Under the pieces are notes generated by a model. That model was given only the letters and a program-made list of their open reading frames with translations. It was not told where the DNA came from and ran no database searches. A stretch of 64,000 nt of DNA from Nymphaea colorata (taxonomy: Eukaryota; Streptophyta; Magnoliopsida; Nymphaeales; Nymphaeaceae), in contig NC_045138.2 in NCBI RefSeq assembly GCF_008831285.2, positions 3,016,143-3,080,142 of the forward strand, in the 5' to 3' direction. Position numbers and translations under genes: made by a program. Position 1 is the stretch's first letter, and each line of letters starts with the position of its first letter. Below are positions 1 to 13,137 of the stretch, piece by piece.

Positions 1-693
1 GGTTTAGAGATTTTTATATTGTAAATGATGAATGTAAAACATTTTTATTTAATAATTTTTTATAGAAATGTGGTTATTATTAAAAATTTAAAAAATCACA
101 AAAAATAGTGTTCTTTTCAAAATTATAAACAAAATGATAAGCAAAAAAATAAATTTCTTTTAAGAGGTCAGTTGATGTCTTACCAATCTACATGCCCCCA
201 GTATTTCATAAATAAAAAAAAATTAAGAATATATGAACATCAATAATTTAGAGTTCTTACTCGAACATGTAAGGGGTCTTTTTGTCATTCAATTAGTTGA
301 AGAGTTAGAACAAAGACAAGAAAAGAAGAGAGAAAAGTGGACCCTTTTCCCAATGATAAGAAGTAAAAGACAAGGGGCCTTACAAACTAAACTGCTGAGA
401 AAAGGGGCCCCATGACCTCAACCAACAAAACTAGCCGTTACCCACGTCCATGTCATCACTGCCCTCCAGATTTAGGGCCACACCTTTAACCAACCTCCCC
501 TCTAGGGTCCATGGGAGCTCTCACTCTACCCCATGTTTTTCTCTCACTACCAACAAAAAGCCCCTAGCTCTAAGGCCGTCTTCATCAACCACAGCCCCTA
601 AATTCCCTAATTCTAGCCATGACTCCATCTTTTACACCGAAAGAAACTCCATTAAACCTGCAACCTTTTCCTATTTATGGAAACTTCCCTTCC
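1..693. other. intergenic DNA upstream of the mannanase gene
   Basis: AT-rich DNA with no gene I can support. An 82-codon open frame at 450-698 has no recognisable domain and runs into the mannanase promoter, so I read it as chance. The proximal mannanase promoter probably lies in the last 300 bases. Confidence 0.5.
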
Positions 694-700
694 TATAAAT
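694..700 (+). promoter_or_regulatory. candidate TATA box of the mannanase gene
   Basis: TATAAAT lies 47 bases before the start codon at 747. If transcription starts about 30 bases downstream, the 5' leader is only some 20 bases long. The leader region is CT-rich (TCTTCTTCTTCTTCC). Assigned by sequence and position only. Confidence 0.45.
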
Positions 701-746
701 CACTCCCAGTCTTCTTCTTCTTCCACTGCAACCACAACTCCAAATC

Positions 747-3700
747 ATGGCTTCTTCCGTTAGAAGAGGTGTCCTACACGTCTTGCTAGTGCTTGGCCTC
801 TTGGTTGGTGTAGCACATGGTAGGAGGGTGCACCATGTCAAGGGCTTTGTTAGGACCCATGGGACGAGTTTCACCCTCAATGGCTCCCCTTTCCTGTTCA
901 ATGGGTTCAATGCCTACTGGATGATGCATGTTGCTGCTGAGCCCAGTGAGAGGGAGAAGGTGTCCAGTGTGCTCCAACAGGCTGCTGCTGCTAGCATGAC
1001 TGTTGCCCGGACTTGGGCCTTTGCCGACGGCGGCGACCGGGCTCTTCAAACCTCGCCGGGCGTATACGATGAACGCGTCTTCCAGGTTCAATTATCTTGA
1101 TCTAGCTTGTTTGTTATATATCTCTCTTTCTCTCAATCTCTTTTTCAAATGAATGATTTCAAATGCTCATTCATTTTGGTGCACAAACACATTGGATCTG
1201 GAGCGACTGAATGCGTACCGGATTTGGATCTGGTTCAGTTCATGCCCAGAACTACAAAATCCTGAACCTGGATCCGATCCTTTTCAAGCTGCCATGGCAT
1301 GGTTTTCAACACGAACAAGTTCACAAACTTGATTGATACTCTCCATATTCATGGCATTGTTCACGAACTTACAGAAAGTATGCTCACGAACATGTACGTG
1401 TGGCTGTGCCTTTTAAAGTATCATGACATTCTCAAAATTCTCATATAATACAAAAAAAAAAAGTTATGAATTTTCCATTTCAAAAGCATATACTTATTTT
1501 TGGCTTCTTCTTTTAAGGGTGAATAATTCATTCTAATGTCTCTAAGAGAGGCAATTATTCCTCGTACCCTGAAACATGATAATGACCACTTCAGGGTTCA
1601 AACACAAGTCTTTTTAAGAGGTGGACCTTCTTGCCATTCAGTCATATACTTTGTCAGGATGCACCTTGCTGCTCATAGTGTTCTTCTAGTGTTCTTCCAT
1701 GTTTTTGAAGAACAAAAAATATTTCTTTGAAATCCCATGAAACTTTCTCAAGCAAGATATCCAAAATTACATGTTCATGAGCACATCCATCAGGCACCAT
1801 ATTTCATTTTCTTCCTTTTTTGGCCTAACACTTGCTTTATTAACAAATGAAGGGCCTAGATTTCGTGATCTCTGAAGCAAGGAAGAATGGCATCCGTTTG
1901 ATTCTAAGCCTTGTCAATAATTACAAGGACTTTGGAGGGAGGCCACAGTATGTGCAGTGGGCTAGAAATGCAGGCGTCCAGATCAATGGAGATGATGATT
2001 TCTACACAAATCCTGTGGTTAAGGGCTACTACAAAGCCCATGTCATGGTAATGATGCATGCCATAATATAATATGCATAACTGTGAGGGATGGTCCATCC
2101 AATGCTATGCATGTTGTTTAGATAGTGTCTTTCCATGACATACATATACCATGCACGGAAGACCATAAGCAGTTTGATTGGTTTCTTACTCTTAATGCAT
2201 GGATATGTGAATGGTCCAAGATCATCTTCATGCATGCATCTAAATGAGAGTGCCATGCACATGACCATATATATAATATCTTCATGTATGTATATACAAG
2301 AAAGATCAATATCCTTCCATGACAGACATATACCATGCATGGAAGACCACTGCTAGTTTGATTGGTTTCTTACTTTCAATGCATGGATATGTGAATGGTC
2401 CAAGATCATCTTCACGTATGCACATGATCATAGAACATCTTCATGTATGTATATACGTAAGCATGCATGTGTTGTATGATAACTTACGAAGAACCTGAAT
2501 ATTTGTGATGCAGAGAGTGTTAACAAGGGTCAACACGATCACCAACATTCAATACCGAGATGATCCAACGATAATGGCATGGGAGCTCATGAATGAGCCC
2601 CGCTGCGAGTCCGACTACTCCGGCCGGACGGTGCAGGTTAGTATAAGTTTCATCAAATACACTAGGTCTACACTCGGAGATGTCCGCATATTTTTTTTGG
2701 CTGAAAATTTTATGATGAAAAAATAAGAAGATAGAAATGAATTTAATAAAAACTTTCTAAAAAAAATTTGTTTATTTTCAACATAACTTTATTCTTAACA
2801 TGGTAATGTAATGATAATTTTGCTTGGCCTTCTATCACATACATGTATATATCATAGCCACAAATATCTTTTTCAGGTTATATGTATAAAGCAGCAAAAA
2901 TGTTTTTTACGAGAAAAATGAGAAAATTTAGATAGATTTTAAATAAATAATCTTTCGGTGATTATAAGAAAGGTGGCCAAAGTCTTAAAATTATAATGTA
3001 AAAATATAAAAATAAAAATTTGGTAGCTAAAAATCGCAAATAAAATATGTTCTTTTTTCGTTTTGACTTTTTTTTAAAAATAAAAATACGCGTTCTTTCC
3101 CGTTTTATTCGGCTGGCTGACCAGTTTTTAATGTTTTAAACACTTTTTTTTTTTTGAATAATACACGTTTTATGTGGGTATATATGTCTAAACCAACTCC
3201 AAGCTTTCTATGGTTTCACCAGATGTTACAAATTCTGCAGTTTGAGAACTTGGTCGTGTTTTTCAACGAAGCCCAAACACAAACATGAGGTTCTTAATTA
3301 TAAATTTGGTCAGTTGTCACAAGATGGAAAGGTAAACCTGCAACTTAATTTCTCTAATCCTTTGTTAATTCCTTTCAACAAACCAGGGCTGGGTTGAAGA
3401 GATGGCTGGTTACGTGAAGTCCCTGGACAGGAAGCACTTGCTGGAGATAGGGATGGAAGGCTTTTACGGCGACTCGATGCCGGAGAAGAAAGTGAACAAC
3501 CCTGGTTATCAAGTCGGAACAGATTTTATCAGCAGTAACCTTATCAGGAATATCGACTTCGCCACCATACACGCTTATCCTGATATTTGGTACGTACACA
3601 TATCCGGCACCAGAACTTTAGAACTTCACCGATCTAACGATCTTCCCATGAATGGCCGACAACGACAAGGGTCACCGGAGTTTGATTTTTTTTTCCTTTC

Positions 3701-4487
3701 CTTTAATGATGAATGGTTCCACCGCCTTTAGTCTTATGTACCCATTACCCCTAGGTTTCATTAGTCTTTATATACCCATTACCCCTAGGTTTCATAGAGT
3801 ATGCTTCGAGACCTATTATAATTCGGCAATAAGTGCACTGGGTTAAAACAACAACAACTAAATTTGACTACAACTCCTTTTTAAGGTGGACCACCTTGCT
3901 GTCTAGTATGTTACAACTCATTTAGGTAACCGGAGATAGATCTTTCTCATTCCATTTGCGGCTACATATAACAAAGAACTCATTTATTGCTAAGTTTCCA
4001 TGTTATAAGTTTCCAATATATATATAGTTAATGAACTCACAAGCGGCCGATCTTATATGGGTGGCATGAAAACAGGTTATCTGGCCAAAATGATGCTGCC
4101 CAATTAGCATTCTTGGAGAGGTGGGTGTCAAGCCACTGGAAAGATTCAAAGAGGATACTGAAGAAGCCACTGGTTTTCGCCGAGTTCGGCAAGTCGAACC
4201 GCGACGGCGGCTACACTCCGGCGATCAGAGATCTGTTCCTGAGCACCATATACAGGAACATATATACCTTTGCTAGGAGGGGAGGGACAATTGCTGGTGG
4301 GCTTGTTTGGCAGATCATGGCTCAGGGAATGGAGCCCTACTATGATGGCTATGAGATAGTCCTTCCTCAGGACTCCAACACCCAGTGGCTGATCTCCAGG
4401 CAGTCACACATGATGCTATCCCTTGAGCGTGCCATGAGAAACGCTCAGGCAGAAGAAAAGCACAGGCTACAAGATGCACTGCCTTGA
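747..4487 (+). CDS. mannan endo-1,4-beta-mannosidase (GH5, subfamily 7 type), five exons, complete
   Basis: Secreted cell-wall hydrolase that cuts internal beta-1,4-mannosyl links in mannans, glucomannans and galactomannans. Exons: 747-1085, 1853-2047, 2514-2636, 3387-3589, 4076-4487. All introns are GT-AG and the joined frame gives 423 aa, usual for plant mannanases. Residues 1-25 form a signal peptide with a hydrophobic core ([13 protein letters not shown]). The mature protein opens with the family signature [26 protein letters not shown] is near residue 95. WELMNEPR holds the probable acid/base Glu206. IHAYPDIW spans the fourth junction. VFAEFGKS holds the probable nucleophile Glu323. [11 protein letters not shown] follows. 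The key residues I could check are present, so the enzyme looks active. The start codon is the first ATG after the TATA box and gives a full signal peptide. Which Arabidopsis MAN paralogue it matches cannot be told by eye. Confidence 0.95.
2131..2455 (+). repeat. 184-bp tandem duplication in mannanase intron 2
   Basis: Two direct copies, starting at 2131 and 2315, share the order TTCCATGACA, ATATACCATGC, GGAAGACCA, TTTGATTGGTTTCTTAC, AATGCATGGATATGTGAATG and TCCAAGATCATCTTCA. The second copy is a little shorter at its end. The area is also rich in CATGCATG. It lies wholly in the intron and does not touch the splice sites at 2048 and 2513. Confidence 0.85.
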
Positions 4488-7400
4488 GAAGTACTTTCAG
4501 TTTGAGAATGAAAACCTCAGCTGGGCATTGAACTCTTGGCCTTCTTCAACTCAAATGTCTTAGTCGAACCCGCAGCAAGGTGGGTATGCCTTGTTGTGAA
4601 TTTTGATTAGGTTTTCTTTTCTTTTTTTTTTGGTTTCTTTTCAAGGATCTATAGAGTACATCCAATTGAGGCATCAGGTTTTGATAAAGAAGTCTCAATT
4701 CCTAATTTAGGGCCCTCAAGACTAGCTCAATTTTCTCATTTATTAGGTTTCTTTGTTGTTTCCAGTGAGAAATATAATACTGCAGGAAAGTCCGGCCGTT
4801 TCTAGCCGGGTGCGAGATCGACGTGTAGTTCGATCATTTGTTAGAGATTTAGGATTTGTTAGAGATTTAGCTGGATTATGTTGGAAATATTGGAGTAAAT
4901 CAAAGTTTAAGAATGTAAAGTTTGGTATCTTTCCTTAGTTCAAGCAGCTCAAGGACAATGATCACATGATATAGATGCATATAGGAAAGTAGCTTTGCCC
5001 CTTGCGTATCTCGTTTTGGTTCTGTCTTTTTTTTGGGGTAGAGAAATAAAAGGCATTTCATATGAACATGTCATTGTCTCCTTGGTGTGAAGAAAGAGAG
5101 AAATGATTGAAATCTGGAAAAGGCTTCCTTCATGGACTCTCTCTCTCTCTCTTTCTCTAAAAAAAAAGTAGCCTCTTAAATTCCCAGCCATAATTATGGA
5201 AAAGTAGAAGCACAATCATATGAATTTGAAAAAGGTTCTTCAATGCCATGACAACCTAACTCACTCTCACATGGATCTCGAACTCTTTGTTAGGTGGATT
5301 ACAACCTGAACCAGGACAATTAATCACTTAGTCAATATCTTTATAAACATTTAAAGCGTGTTAAAAATCTTTAAGATGGAACTCAATTTTTTTTTTTTAT
5401 AATTGGAATATCTTCCTCTTTCATTTCTCAGTTATAATTCTGAAATTTTTGATGCACTTTCAATTCTCAACCATGATTATAAAAAATTAGAAGCATAGCA
5501 TCTCTAACACAACTACCATTTTCAATTCTCAACCATAGTTATGAAAATTGAAGCATTGTGATGTCGTATACATACAGTATGAAAAGAAAAAAGAAAAGGA
5601 AAAAAACATGGGAGTCCGTCGGCATCAAGATTCTGGATCTATTAGATATATCCGTTGATGCTGGTATAAAAATAGCCACAGACAAGACAAAAAATCAGAG
5701 AACTATGAACGCAATTTTGGCATCTTTAACGTCAAACCCATACGCTAGATCTCCTTTGGTCCTCGTTTAGACAAATTTTTTCTAACCAACTCACAACTTT
5801 GTAGAGTTTGTTCATGCTTCATTTATAAGAAAACACATAAGCTAAGAGTCTAAGATCAGTTGCCAACTTGGTTGCTTAAAGGACGACTTTTACTGACAGG
5901 TAGGCCCAGCAAGTAAATGATCACTGTCGGCAAGCCTCTACCCCGATCTATTTGATGGAAAGGTTTCTAAAGAATCGGCAACCGGTTTTTAGCAAAGTTT
6001 CCTCCTTGAAGCTATAAATGACCTTAAATTCTGATTTCTCTGTATAGTTGAAGATATTGTTTTTTTCTCTTTTTATCTTTTGGGTAGAACTAACCTTGTG
6101 AAATCAGTGTTCGACCCGAAAACATTATTATGTTCATTTCTTGAAGAAAATGAGCCGGAAAAATACAAGAAAACCTTCAAAATATAAAAAAATGAATCAA
6201 ATCAGTTTCACAACAATCCGACTCAAATTGGCCTATTCAGACAGAGGATCAAAAATTGAATATGGGTGTTCCTGAAACGCGCTGGAATGGGAGAGCAGGG
6301 CGTTTGAGAAACGCATTTTCCTGAGGTCTAACACAACCAAGATACTCGGTGGTCACTTTAGTGATAAAAAACAAAGGCTAAAGCTTCGCATGGAAAGAAT
6401 ATGCTTCTTTCACCACGCCATGAATCAGAGCACATGGCAGCACGAACCTGCAAGCCAAGAATATGTTCAGTGAAGTTGCTCTGTACGGTGGAAGGATATG
6501 AAGAAAAAACGGGGAGAGACAGAGACGGCAAGGACAAGAAAGCATCGAATCATATTGCTTTGGCTTGGCCTGCATCTTTAGATGAACTAATGGAGATTCC
6601 ACCACTAAAAAGGGGCGTGCATCAGGCAAAGCCTCAAGCACCCCAAGAAACCTCCACAAAAACAATAAGGAGAATCCTCAAAGGAAACTCTCAGTTCAAA
6701 TCGAAGCAATAAAATTAATCCCCAATTATACTTTCCTGTTTTTCTCTTGTTGAGCACTTGTTACTGCCTATGGACACAAACCTCCATCACCATTCACCAA
6801 GACGAAGTTTGAGAAAAACTGACTGGAGCTCTAAAGGGTGAAAGGCCGCTCGAATGTTTGAAAAAAGAGTTAGCTGGTTCTCCCCAAAATGCATCGGCAA
6901 TCGAGGCAAGTGCAGCAGTGAGTAATAAATATATCCGAGATTAAAAAAGAAAAAAAAAGAACGGCTGTCAGACAATGGGAGATGAGCTTCATCATCGAGA
7001 GGGAAACAGCCTTAAACCACCAAGCTATATGATCGCTCACCACACTGCCCTTTCCGAGATTGACTGGTTTCAGTTTGTAAGCTCAGTGGGCTTAAAAACA
7101 TATATAATGCAATTCGCTTCGGCCAGCAGACACGAGGTCTTTACACCCAATGAATAATCAGCACTTGTAGTCAAAGTAAGCCAACTGAACTTTGTACGCA
7201 GCAGTGGCAATTCATGCAGGGAGAAGAAAAGGAAGATAAAAAGAAAGCCATCACCTTACCACTTGTTCCTTATCCACAAGTATGTTCCCTATTTTATGAC
7301 CGTAAGGTCTCAAGTTTGATAAGTAGTCGCTCAACAACTTTTAGTTGAGGAAACAGACAAGCACTAAAGTGTCACTGCTGAACACTACATTTCACCATCA

Positions 7401-7617
7401 CAACCACAGCCAAACCAGATATATTACAAAGATAAGAAAGCACCAAAAGTCGTAGACATGTCCCTTAGTACAAATGCAATTTGCTGATGAAAGCATCCTT
7501 TCCATTTCTATTTAATTACTGACTACTACCTTTGGCAACAAGTACAATCAGATGAGGGAAAAAAATTCACCGTGTAAAATGCTTGTCTATGTTGCCGAAG
7601 CTGTAGCACAAAGTATC
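4488..7617. other. intergenic region between mannanase and the DUF6821 gene
   Basis: The left part holds the mannanase 3' untranslated region. The right part, perhaps from about 6.4 kb, probably includes the 3' untranslated region of the minus-strand gene that ends at 7618. Open frames at 5558-5770 and 6401-6712 show no family signature or splice context and were not called. A (CT)n tract lies near 5138-5157. No transposon was recognised. Confidence 0.5.
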
Positions 7618-10576
7618 TTATCTCAATCCAATCACTGGCCATGGAGATACACCTGAAGGCAGCAGTGATGATCGGATGGCAGGGACTCGCCTTACTACAG
7701 AAAATGCTTCATTGAGTCGTGCTGCTTGTACCATAAACTGAGAAACCTTCTGCTGAAAAAAAAATCATGCCCTCATCAAATCATTATACACACAATCATT
7801 AATATTGCAAATCAACTAAGCAATTGAATCCTTCCAGTGCATGTCTATCTTTTTGTGCCTTTGGAAGTTCAAAATGGGTAAGAATGTGACTAATCTCAAG
7901 TGAACTGAACTGAAAGGAAGAGATAGCAAGCAAAGCAAGGGATTGCAGAACTGAACCGAAATTTTACAAGCACAGCCAGGAGAAACGGAAGAAAAAAGAT
8001 TTCTCAACCACATTGCTTATATGTTGTGTTTCTGAGCAAGTAAAATATTACTAGGTTTAAACAGACACACAAGAAAAGCATGTGTCATCCATCAGGTGCC
8101 ACATCTTAGTTAAAGGAAGTCACGGGAGTAACTAATTTTGTCTTCCTAGTGATAATCATAAAAAAGGAAACCATATAACAACACTAAGATGGACCGGACC
8201 ATGGGTTGTTCATGCACATGAGCAGAAGCGATTGGGTTCATGCATATAACTTGCATTACCGATTCACCTCATTCAAGTGTCATCAATAGGATCCTAATGA
8301 CTGCCTCACTACACTGGTCATTAATATTGAACCCAATTAATTTACATAAATATATCGTTACAAATTTTCACAAGACACAGTTGGAACATCCAGCAAGTAA
8401 GAAATTTTGATAATTGGATACCTGTACTTTTTCAAGATAATAAAATTTCTCATATTCTAAGATTTGGTCAGAACTATAAGATAAATGAAGTTGATCTAAA
8501 TGTTGATACTTGAGAAAAAAATTTCCACATTCAACCAACACAATAAGCTATAGCTATGTTACTACCAGGTAAGCTCCAACATTGAACACCAATAATGAAA
8601 ATATGATTTAGTTTTCAGGCTAGCATGTGAATACCATGAATGCATATGAGACAAGGCAGGAGAAGGTAAACGACGAGAAATTAAAGAGTGAAAGAAAGAT
8701 AAAGGACAGGTTTGTTTCCAATAATAGAAAATGCCACAAAGTAGCAAGATTTTAAACATATGAAGAAGGAAGCTAGACGCTGTTGTACACAACGATGTTT
8801 TGCATATGTAACCAAAAAAAAAAAAGGCCAAGTTACAGAGCAAAGTAGCCAAAAGTACAAAAATAGTAAGCAACAGAACTACTAATTAAATAGGCCACTC
8901 TAACCAAGAACAGTGTCAGATATAGTATTGTTTCATGTTTCAGCAGCATTTTCATAGATGAATCGCCGACACATTGACATTCTACAGACTACAGCACAAC
9001 GTGGCCAGGCACTGCCAGTGAAAGGAAGGGATTTTGTTTCATCAATGTGACGAAGCATGTAAATCACAAACTACAGTAACAGGTCTAATTTCAGTCTTCC
9101 ATGCTTGATTGTCTGAGGATAATGCAAGGTTGCCTAAAGAGTTCTCGGTGTCATCCAGGGTCCAATATAATATAAAATTCACAACAGGTACCAATTTCTA
9201 TGTATATATGCCAATAATGTAAGTGGATAAAGCGTCTAGCATCAAATGAGATAAAGTTAAGAAAATCTTATACAAGGGAACACAACGAACTGTAAGATCT
9301 GAATAGCACACATGTTATTGCCTTATCTGCTTGAGCTGCGTTTTAATGGACACATTCTGTACGAGTGGTATTTCTAGAAGGGTGTGCAAAGTGGCGATGA
9401 ACACAGAGAGAAATAGTAAATAAGGAGAATTTGCAAGTTGCAGCGTCCGCCAAGCAGAGAAAATGGAAGTAAGACCAACACAAGCGTCTGAAAACAACTT
9501 ATTTTATAACTTAAAAAGGAAGAAAAGTTCTTCACATGATGATACCCTGTGTGGTGACTCTAGTCTCATCATGCGATCCACGTTCGAAATTTCTGAAACA
9601 AATACTTCAGAACAGATAAACAACAGACGACTCCCAATACAACATTCCTCACAACTCGAGTAAACCCAGAAAGCCATAAGACGAACAGTTTTCTTCCAGC
9701 AAGTTAAAGGAACGAAAAAGAAGCACATGGTCATAATCAAATACTGAAACAAGAATACTGATGAATCAAGACACTTCCATTAGAACCTCACCAGTGCAAA
9801 CACATAAGAGATCAAATCAACCAATCTCAAATCTATGAAAAGCCAACGATGCCCAGAAGACCAAAGGTGCGTTGAAGTACCTCACTAGAAAGGAGAAAAG
9901 TCGTTACCTTATCCTCAACGCAGACCTTGATTGAACTCTGAGCCTTGCGTTTAGCTTTGTACCATCTTCTTCCGAGTATAAGAACTCCCATCGCTACAAC
10001 ACCGACGGAGAGTGACCAGAACGGGCTCGACCTCAAGACAAAAACTTTCATGAGTTCGAAGGAGACTCTCCACCAGGACCTCACCTTGCTTTCCCGTCCA
10101 ACAACTCGGAACTCTTTCTCTTCGAGGCCTCCGGGTTCCAACCCGCTTCCGACCTCCTTACTTTCCTCGTTGCAACCAGCGACCGCTTCGACCTCCATCC
10201 TTTCCGGCTCGAAAACATGATTTTCCGGCAGGGAATCGCCGGACTCGGACGATTTCTCTGGCTTCTCTTCCTCCGATTCATCCATTTCCACGACCCTCTC
10301 CCTGAGGCAAGACTCCAAACAAGGATCGACCCACATGGGATCGTCGGGCTCTGGGTCAGCTCCCGAAGTATCTCCCTCGGAGGCCTCCTGAACCCCCAAG
10401 AAATTGACGGCGGGGTCGGAAGAGAAATACAAGGGTTTGATTATACCATGAGAATCGTCTTCAACGAACCCCGAGTTCTGATGATCTTGGGGTTCATGGG
10501 GAGGGGATGCAATACAGCGGTCGTGACTTGGAAGGATTTCCCAATCCGGGAAATCCCCTTCAGGTAGATCGTCCAT
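7618..10576 (-). CDS. DUF6821-type single-pass membrane protein, two exons
   Basis: Plant protein of unknown biochemical role. On the minus strand, exon 1 is 10576-9908 (223 codons) and exon 2 is 7752-7618, separated by a 2155-base intron with donor AAG/GTAACG. The product is 267 aa, or 266 aa if the second of two adjacent acceptors is used. The N terminus is acidic (DFPDWEILP near residues 8-16; EEEKPEKSSES near 102-112). A hydrophobic span at about 184-202 (PFWSLSVGVVAMGVLILG) is followed by a basic stop-transfer RRWYKAKRK. Exon 2 supplies KVSQFMVQAARLNEAFSVVR and an end in SPWPVIGLR, which match the conserved C terminus I remember for DUF6821. The ATG gives the conserved WEILP motif close to the N terminus, as in relatives. 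The family name comes from memory and was not searched. Confidence 0.85.
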
Positions 10577-11407
10577 GGCGGTTAAGCGAATGAACCGGGG
10601 GAGGAAAGAGATTCCAGCAGAGTACGCTCAGACACCAACCATTAAATGAGACGAAGGTCTCCGAACTAAACATTTCCTTTTTAATTTCTTCCATTTTCTA
10701 ATTTCTATTACAATTAAAAAGAGAAAAATAACAAGAAGGAGCCCAACGTTTCCATCGAATAACAAGTGGGCGCCTAAAATTTTACATAAAACAAATGGGC
10801 GCCTATCTTTTCCCATAAACCCACGTACAACCGCCTTTTGAGAAAATAGTAAAACAAATTTAGCCCTTTAAGTCAAAATTTTCTTTACGAAGTTAAAAAG
10901 TATTTGAAGAGTTATGAATTGGGTTATTATTTTCAATAATTGTGAAAAAAAATACCTTTGTTTTCTCTTCTTTATTCAACTTTGGTGATGCATTCACAAC
11001 AACGAACTTTATTGAGAAATAAAGTGAAAAATAGTCCTGCTTAAGGGGAGATTATTTTTTCAAGAAAAAATTTTCCTTTGATTTGAAATGACGCCAAAAA
11101 GAGATGTTTGAATGGCAGAATAAAGTCCCTTTCATGGACTGGACAGACATTCAAAACCTCCTGCAACAAATACAATGTTTCTTATTTAGAGTATTCTCAA
11201 AAAGCCTCACGACTGTTTTATACTTTAAATTGAAGGGAAAATGGTCAGAAAAAGGTGAACTTTTGACTTTTTTCACTCGATTTTAACGAAACTCCAAGTT
11301 TGCAAGCATGCTTTAAATGGTTAATTTTTGTCAAAAACAAAAACAAAGGGATTAAATTTGTCTAAAACTATGTGCCCAATTGTTAGTGAGAGGTAGTTAT
11401 AGGCTGA

Positions 11408-11425
11408 TGTGGGCAATTGCCCACA
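11408..11425. repeat. perfect 18-bp palindrome, copy 1
   Basis: TGTGGGCAATTGCCCACA is its own reverse complement over all 18 bases. It recurs exactly at 23451-23468 and in variant form at 11819-11836. Confidence 0.8.
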
Positions 11426-11818
11426 CCAACCCACATAATTGTTTTTATTTTTATATGATGTTTTACTAATTTTTATTTATTTACATACAAGTGCATCTTA
11501 AAGTTTAAAACTTAATGTTCCATACCTAAAATTTTAGAGCTCCACCAGTGTCAGTGCAAGCCAAGATCCCCGAGAGAATGAAAAATTTGTGGGTTTTATT
11601 TTATGATCCGAGTGAGTGATGGGGTCTATCCATTTGGATAGTAAATATACTTCAAGGAAAAAAAAAACTAAAACCACAAAACCTAAAAAGTTCGTGAAGG
11701 CAGATCCATGCTAAAATTCTATTCCAAGAAAAGTATGTTTTCGACATGGAAGCACCTCAATTGCTGTTTGAAAATATCCTGATACTTAGTTCTTGTGGCC
11801 GAGCTACTTGGTGACTGG

Positions 11819-11836
11819 TGTGGGCAGCTGCCCACA
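11819..11836. repeat. perfect 18-bp palindrome, variant copy
   Basis: TGTGGGCAGCTGCCCACA, a perfect palindrome differing from the other two copies only in its central dinucleotide pair (AGCT instead of AATT). Confidence 0.8.
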
Positions 11837-12635
11837 GCAATCTCTTAAAGTTCTTCTATTTTTTAAAGTTCCTTTATTTTTAAATATGTTCCTTCTCCCT
11901 TCCATGATCCCTTGTTTCGGGTTTAGGGCCGTTTTAAAACTAGAGTGAGAAATCACTTTTTTTTTTAATCTTTAAAATCCCGATAAATTGTCCATGATTA
12001 ATAAGATCTGAAAGGGTTCTTTGGATCTAGGCATTTTAAATATGTACCTCTCAGTTTAATACCAAAAGGTTTTGATCGTCGTGGCTTCCAGCAAGGGTAG
12101 AATCGGATTTCGTGCAATTTTGCATTATAAGAACAAATATCAAGAATACCGTGAATCCAAAACTATTATTTTTTAAGAACCCTAGAATAACCTTGGCGCT
12201 ATCAATTTCTATTATTTTATTCCATATATATATACCTTCATTTTATATTTTCCGGCACTTTTACAAATTTTTTCTTTGGAAACAATTTAAACATGATATT
12301 TTCCATTTTCGATTATGGCAAAATAAGTTGAGGGTCCACCAAATAAACATTAAGAGAAAACGCAGTACTTATATTGGGATTAAGGGCAAATGGTTGGCGT
12401 GCACCAGCAAATTTAGCCTTTTGAAAAAAATAAATAAATGAGTAAATGGCTTACCGGAGAATAATAAATGAAGATATTAAACAAATCATAAGAGTTGAAA
12501 AGGCTGGTCTTCAGACAGATTCTGAGGGCGGGGATTTTTGTGGGCACTAATCAGATACAACCTCAGAATGGGATTTTTTTCGCGTTGATTCATTATGTAT
12601 AAAATATTAAGAAAGATTGACTTTCTTATGAATCT

Positions 12636-12720
12636 AAACAAATTTTGTAAAAAAAAAACATGACACATCAAACACTATATATATAAACAAATTTGGTAAA
12701 AAAAAACAGGACACATCAAA

Positions 12721-12781
<61 letters not shown>
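12636..12781. repeat. duplicated 49-bp unit leading into a (TA)n microsatellite
   Basis: The order AAACAAATTT, poly(A), ACACATCAAACACTATATAT occurs twice in tandem, starting at 12636 and 12685. The second copy runs into about 58 bases of pure TA (12724-12781). Confidence 0.85.
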
Positions 12782-12782
<1 letters not shown>

Positions 12783-13137
12783 GGTGATAAAATAAGAAAA
12801 TAAAATTTTAAAATATTTAAAAAATTTTGCAAAACTTGACGCATGTCACTCTTAAATCTGCCACCAAATCAGTTCTGTTTGCTACCGATTCAATTGGAGT
12901 CAAAGCCGATTCAGGTGGATCACGATAACACTGTATCCGACTTTATCACGTACAAATCTCAATTTCACGGCTGTCGGATCTGGGTATAGCATTGGAAAAT
13001 TATAATCCAAGTCCAAATTCAGCAAAATAAAATCTAATTAGGTTAAATCTGGTATAGGTAGATCCAATACGGGTCCAAATAGTTCACATCACTATGAGCT
13101 AGATTACCTAGGTGGAGGAATTTGAACATTTGCTGAC

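Noticed and set aside
450-698. 82-codon frame just upstream of the mannanase gene
   Set aside because: Overlaps the TATA box of the mannanase gene and has no domain.
6378-6712. Overlapping open frames on both strands
   Set aside because: No domain, no splice context; the region is probably 3' untranslated or intergenic DNA after the DUF6821 gene.
12112-12441. 109-codon frame
   Set aside because: AT-rich composition, no recognisable motif, surrounded by repeats.
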